From contig QEAR01000082.1 of assembly GCA_006535965.1 (NCBI GenBank), positions 1-64,000 of the forward strand: 64,000 bases of DNA, given 5' to 3'. Below the pieces are notes generated by a model, which did no database searches, was not told where the DNA came from, and saw nothing but the letters and a program-made list of their open reading frames with translations. Both the position numbers and the translations under genes were made by a program. This DNA comes from Spizellomyces sp. 'palustris' (lineage: Eukaryota; Chytridiomycota; Chytridiomycetes; Spizellomycetales; Spizellomycetaceae). Shown here piece after piece: positions 58,958 to 64,000 of the stretch. Positions within the stretch are counted from its first letter, which is position 1; each line of letters begins with the position of its first letter.

Positions 58958-61900
58958 CTATCGCTTCCCCTCATTCATCCATTTATCCCTTAGTCGTATG
59001 GTATCTTGGGCCGATCCTGTTTTCACCTCACACAAGCAGCTGTATTTGTAAAGTGCTGCCTCACTTAGCCATCGTAGTTTGCGGCAGAACTCGTATACGG
59101 CGAAGCTCTGTGGTGTCTCTGGTAAGATATATGGATTTTGCTGGTAGACACTGAACCGAGAGATGCTCTTGTGGAACATTCGCAACTTTCCAAAATTAAT
59201 GAGTCCATTGTCGAACCGCTTTGGGTTTCCATCATTGACAAACAATAAATCTTTCATGAATAGACTCAGGATTGGGATGAAGGGGGGAGGATTTCGATCC
59301 TTCTCCATTTGGTCTAGTATCTGCCGATATGATCGATAATTGCCTTGCGGTGCTAGAAGAAGTTCCAACTCCTGCAATTGTTTCAAGCGCTTTGGATCGA
59401 CGGCCTGAAAAGTTTTGGACAATTTAATCCGATGCCATGAGTTGAGCCATGTGAAAGCCACACGTCGCATTTCTCACCTCCCAGGTCGATTTAAGTCGGC
59501 TCACTGCAGAAAGATTCAAGCCGGATATTATTGCCAGCAACGTATTGTAATTGTTCAACGCCCGGCAGTGGTATGCCACTTTGATACATTTCTCAGCTAT
59601 TTTCACCCGATTCTTGAGTTCCGGTTGAGTGCAAATCTCTGTCGCGATCCAGTAGGACACCTAAAAAGAGATGCGGGAGTGAGATCCTTGATATTCTGCA
59701 TTCCGCGTGCTTGTTTATACCTGATTGAAACCGTTCACCATGTCCGTAATGGAAGCAACTTCCCTAGCAATAACCGGATCATCTTTCTTATCTTCCCACA
59801 AATGTAGCAGGAAAGCCAGGGGACTTATGGCGGCAAAGCGCTCATGTTCCAAGATGGTCAGTTGATGGGCAAGTTCTTTTGGATCCATTTCAAGGAACTG
59901 GGTTTTAGCGACAACTGCAGATGCTTTCGAGCAAACCGTTGGCGCATTCGCAAGTCGCCATTTAGCGATGCGGTGCTAGCGTTCGGAAAGCAATAAGATA
60001 CTGCTGAGAATGAAATCACCAAAACAAATTCCAACCTTGACAGTCATTAACCCCTTGAGGAGTACCGCCAGGCTCTGAAAGTCTTCTGTATACTTGACAG
60101 CCCGGGTTTCTACCTCCTCTGTTTTTGCTTCGAATGGCTGCTGCATGATGTCCAGAAATCTGTTCAAGGCTCGTAGTGCTGCTGGATTGACAAAGTCTGG
60201 GGACCAGTGATTATAAATCCAGTGTTTTACCACAGACACCGTGCTATAAAGGCACATGAGACATGACACCAAGGTCCACCAAATGGCAAAATTAGATAAC
60301 TTTACCGTAGTCTGATTACCGGCCGCCATTTTTCGACTGCCCGAACTTGATCTACTGACGCATTTTGCGGGGGTTCCACATTGAGCCGTCCAGTGAGTCT
60401 CTCCAGCACTTCTTCGGCGGTCATAAAATGGCGGTACGTCAGCAAAAAGGCCTGAATATATTCCTGATCTATGTCCAATCTTCAGTTGAAGCAACTAATC
60501 TACGTTGATTTTCATCTTGTACTTACCGGGATCGTGCTCATCAGCAAGACGTTCGATCAGTTTGTCGACGGTACCCCCTGCAATGGAATGCTTGTTCACC
60601 GACCCGTCTATGATGAGAGGATGTAACGAAAACGGAAAACATGAGAATTAAGTAATCTTCCCGCGCGCGCACTGCATGCGTCGGGGAGGCGGGATTCGTA
60701 TATTGTGCGCAAAATCATGACGTGCTAGCCTACCTTGATCTATCTCGTATCGGACCACAATGCTTCCATCAAAATTGTCACTCATTTGCTTCATGAGTAC
60801 CCACGGTGGCCTCATGGGCGCCTTGGGAGCCTCCGGTACGCTCTCTGCTACTGTCTTTGCCTCATACTGACTTGTTTCCTTAGCAGTCATGACTCGTTGC
60901 TCTTCCTCCGTGCCTAAAATGTTGCTGGAAGTACGCAAGAAAGGCGCGGGAAGTGTCGGAGTAGGATCGCCCTCAGGAACAGGCGACTCGTCGTCTGTCT
61001 CTGAGTGCCCGGGATCCTGCCCGGTAACCTCCCGCATATTTGCTGCGAGTTCTGCCAATAAATTGTGAAATTCTCGCGTATACGCATCACCTTTCGCACC
61101 TGCAACGAGAAATAACACATTAGCTGTTCTGTACAATTGGACCAACGTGTTAATGTGGTCGAAACTACGTCTACCTGTATTTGCCAATGTTCCTTTCAGG
61201 GTTCCACCAAGGCTCTGGGCTACAGAGATATTGGAACTAGCAGTATTAATAGTGCTGGTCCATGCTGACATCTCATCTTGAGATGCTGCCCAACAATGCA
61301 GTACGCCATTCCGATGTATGATGTTGAAACCGCCCTGCGTCGCCTGCTGCGGATCCGGTAATGCTAAGCAGTTTTCTGCCGGGATTTCTATGATCGTCTT
61401 ACGCATCTCCCCATTGTTTGGATCTTTTTCGCACATTTTGAGAACGTAATCCTCTAATGTTGCCGACAGCACCTCGACGGACTTGTTTCGCTCCACGCGT
61501 ACCACGCCGGAGAGCGCAGCTAAATCCGCGATATTATCGGCTGTTGTGGTTGATCCCGATATTGTATATTTCTTCCCTCCGATCAGCGTTAGATATCTCG
61601 GAGGGGACGTCTCCGCCAAAAATGTAGAAACACTTGACGTGCCGCATGGAGACGCCAATCCGGAGCTCTGAGATGAACTTTTCACTCTGATGGTGCCAGT
61701 ATTGATCCTCGGAACACCTGGTGTATCCGAGGACTGTCGAGGTCGAGATCCAGGCCCACTATTCAGGAAATCTATCAGTGTCATCCCGCTGTCTCTTTTT
61801 TCGTCATCGGATTCAACATCGGAGAGCGGGCTCGGTTTCCCTGTGGATGACATGGAATTTATCGAGTCGGAACTAGTTGTCGTTGCTCCAAACGGAAATC

Positions 61901-62789
61901 CGGCGCTCCAGCGTCTGGATGTATCTTTAACCGTACCCCGCAGATCTGGAACTGAGGAGGCAACAGGTCCAGATGATGGGCTCAACCCGCTTTCAATAGA
62001 CTCAGTGCGCGGAATGTCGGTTGAGGCCCCCCGTGACTCAGTTATCGCTAGAGATGCTGCCGATGCTCCACTGTTTCTCTTTTGAGCTTTGAGTTGATCA
62101 AGTAGGCTCGGAAATGTACCCGGAGGGGGGAAGGAAGTGTCGGTAGGAGTGGTCGTGAAAACGCTATTCGATTGGACTGCTGATCGAGGTCTCGTTCTTC
62201 GTAATGAAGCATCCTGCCACCCCTCGTCAGTAAATCTTTCTACATCATCAGCATATTATGGGCTCAACAAACCTTTTGTTGGCCGTCTGGCTTTGGTGCG
62301 TCCATGTTTAACATCTCATGAAAGCTGATAGCCTCTTCCTCTTCAGCGGGTCCAGCCAACGACGCGGCGGATGCAGCTTTGCCACCACCAGCAAGGCCCC
62401 GCAAGGTTTTTGCCATTGAGGAATCCGACGTCCTCCTACTAAGTATGCGTGGGAGGGCAGAGTGCCTTCGTAGCTTTTTGCTATCATCGCTGGATTCTAA
62501 GCCTACCTTTGACTACCATGTCTAAAACTTTTAACATTCCACAGCAGCATTGAGGAAGGCAGTGTCTGCCTACCTTTGCGGCCAGACGCTTCTCCGAGTC
62601 CAAAGTTTCTGCGGTATAAATACCCCCTGCTTCCAATCTAGCAACGCCCATCTCATCCAATGCGGCGGAGGAGCCCGTTCTGTGATTGAACAAAATCATC
62701 GCGTTTCCATATTTGGCTTTAACGGGTATTGAGGTTCCCGGCAGATACGGAACACCGTGGAGAGTGCAGTACATGGCTTGAAAACTCAT
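58958..62789 (-). CDS. PH-domain RasGEF (Cdc25-type exchange factor)
   Basis: It activates Ras-type GTPases by GDP/GTP exchange. The N-terminus (MSFQAMYCTLHGVPYLPGTS) is unassigned. Ser-rich regions follow, including RRHSALPRILSRRTSDSS and FPSLLDQLKAQKRNSGASAA. A PH-like domain (YLTLIGGKKYTISG to GVLHCWAASQDEMSAWTSTI) comes next, then a helical segment (VQLYRTANVLFLVAGAKGDA). The RasGEF N-terminal module reads SIAGGTVDKLIERLADEHDP and YIQAFLLTYRHFMTAEEVLE. The catalytic RasGEF domain shows MDPKELAHQLTILEHERFAA, VNGFNQVSYWIATEI, CIKVAYHCRALNNYNTLLAI, ISGLNLSAVSRLKSTWE and NPPPFIPILSLFMKDLLFVN, including the helical hairpin region that opens the Ras switch. It ends LRDKWMNEGKR. About ten introns are present. 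Whether it acts on the Ras of cAMP signalling is not known. Confidence 0.9.
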
Positions 62790-63468
62790 TGATTAGTATT
62801 GGATAGGTATATGGCTATGGAAAATAAAAACTCGGGAGCTGGGGGCAGAGGTTGATCGAAAGTTAACGTGAGTCATTCGGGCAGAGCCCGCCATTGAATC
62901 TATTTTTGGCGTTCGGCATTGTTGAATGACAACGGATTGGATATTGGAGGCGAGTAAGAATTCAAACTTAATGAGGGGTGAAGGAGCAAGGGTGCAGGGT
63001 CGGACTTTCGATTATATCGCATTTGCTAAGCCCCGTGTGGCGTGGTTGGCAAGTCACTATTGCTCAAAGTGCCCGTTTGGGCAAACCGAGCCTACCGTGA
63101 ATGATGGCAGAGAAACACCAGAAAATGAACCGGGAAAGGCAACCGTACATTGATGGTGGATAGCCATTGGCCACGGAGCTCTTACCACCGTTGATGTGAG
63201 TTGGCCGAAGTCCAACTGGTTCGAGGCACGGCGAACAGCAAAGTACTCTGCGTAGCGTCACGGTCAACGTCGTGTGAGCAATGTTGTAGTCTTTGGGCTG
63301 TGACACGGTTCGCGCACACGTGATCACAAAAGCGACATCACACAGTTGTCCTCTACACTTCCAAGCCCTTTTTTTGACGACAACATCTTGCGTTTGGCCC
63401 AGCTTTGTCGGCTTACTTTTTCCGGGTTTCCTTCTTTTCTTTATTCATTGGATCCAGATTTTGTACCA
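62790..63468. other. Divergent promoter region of RasGEF and homogentisate dioxygenase
   Basis: 679 bp with short open frames lacking family resemblance. A GACACGGTTCGCGCACACGTGATCACA block at about 63,300-63,326 contains a CACGTGATC E-box-like word. Nothing else was recognised. Confidence 0.4.
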
Positions 63469-64000
63469 ATGTCTTCCGCATCTACCTACACGTATCTCCA
63501 GGGCTTTGGAAACACTCATGCAACAGAGGCACTCGAGGGGGCACTTCCAGAAGGTAAGCAGGTTTCTTGCCGTGTCGTATGGAGCAGAAAATGACAGCGG
63601 CAAGTTTCTTACCTTGTGTTCTCTGACGATACTTAGGACAAAACTCTCCTCAAAGGGTCCCTTACGGCCTATACGCCGAACAGCTTTCTGGTACCGCATT
63701 CACAGCACCGAGGTCGGAAAACCAGCGAAGGTTAGTGTACAATTACGTGTTATAATCAATCAATGTTATATGCTACTCATAATTAATTACTGATAGCTGG
63801 CTCTATCGTATTCGCCCTTCCGTGTGTCACACCCCATTCACACGCACTCCGTCACCCACTCTTGTCCGTTCGTTTGCCGTAGGACATCAAGATTCTGAAT
63901 GTCAATCTACCCCCAATCAGCTTAGGTATTTATACATTTATCTGGCGCGAAATAATATCGACTGATCAGAGCCTCCTATGAGCGTATTCGTAGATGGTCT
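63469..64000 (+). CDS. hmgA: Homogentisate 1,2-dioxygenase, 5' part (cut by window edge)
   Basis: This Fe(II) dioxygenase opens the ring of homogentisate in tyrosine and phenylalanine catabolism. Exon 1 (63469-63553) gives [20 protein letters not shown] and ALEGALPEG. Exon 2 (63637-63730) gives [18 protein letters not shown] and [13 protein letters not shown]. Exon 3 (63797 to about 63925) gives [14 protein letters not shown] and ends STPNQLR. The reading then should pass through a Trp to [11 protein letters not shown], which is present at the window end in a shifted frame. The only visible donor and acceptor do not restore phase, so that junction is unresolved (unseen splice site or indel). 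The start is fixed by the family's usual N-terminus. The remaining three quarters of the enzyme, including the metal site, lie outside the window. Confidence 0.9.

Noticed and set aside
63200-63240. Possible tRNA T-arm (GGTTCGAGGC)
   Set aside because: The surrounding bases do not fold into D and anticodon arms or a matching acceptor stem.

Overview
The window is nuclear DNA of a fungus that very probably makes flagellated cells, most likely a chytrid-type early-diverging fungus. Fungal markers are an intact elongation factor 3 gene and an Ssr4-like SWI/SNF subunit. The flagellate marker is a B9D2 gene, a ciliary transition-zone protein absent from most terrestrial fungi. Genes carry many short GT...AG introns (about 45-100 nt), use TGA as a normal stop, and are tightly packed: several convergent pairs lie 110-180 bp apart. 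No tRNA, rRNA, CRISPR array or recognisable virus-like element was seen.

Layout. 1-3.1 kb is an accessory block: a broken LigB/DODA-type dioxygenase remnant, a degenerate ~170-bp tandem repeat, and several copies of an unrecognised protein-coding family, two of them in inverted orientation. From 3.1 kb the dense conserved region begins: a cAMP-receptor-like 7TM receptor (+), an ING-family PHD protein (+), the CCR4-NOT subunit Not3/5 (-), alpha-actinin (+), an ADCK2-like UbiB kinase (-), eEF3 (-), a cyclic-nucleotide phosphodiesterase (+), a CaMKK/Snf1-activating-type kinase (-), the giant Tra1 pseudokinase (+, 26.7-39.2 kb), a mitochondrial-type cysteine synthase (-), Set2 (-), Mob1 (+) and ribosomal protein eL29 (-). 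A gene-poor, unresolved stretch follows (46.4-48.8 kb). Then come B9D2 (+), an Ssr4-like SWI/SNF-RSC subunit (-), the 24-kDa complex I subunit (+), a large secreted alpha/beta hydrolase (-), mitochondrial citrate synthase (+), a PH-RasGEF protein (-), and the 5' end of homogentisate 1,2-dioxygenase (+), cut by the window edge.

Functional themes. Signalling: 7TM receptor, phosphodiesterase, RasGEF, CaMKK-like kinase and Mob1. Chromatin and RNA: ING, Tra1, Set2, Ssr4 and Not3/5. Mitochondrial and amino-acid metabolism: ADCK2-like, NDUFV2, citrate synthase, cysteine synthase and homogentisate dioxygenase. These are ordinary eukaryotic neighbours and not an operon. The least explained DNA is the first 3 kb and the 46.4-48.8 kb block. 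Exon structures were worked out by eye from splice motifs and protein-family expectations; the largest genes are given as spans.
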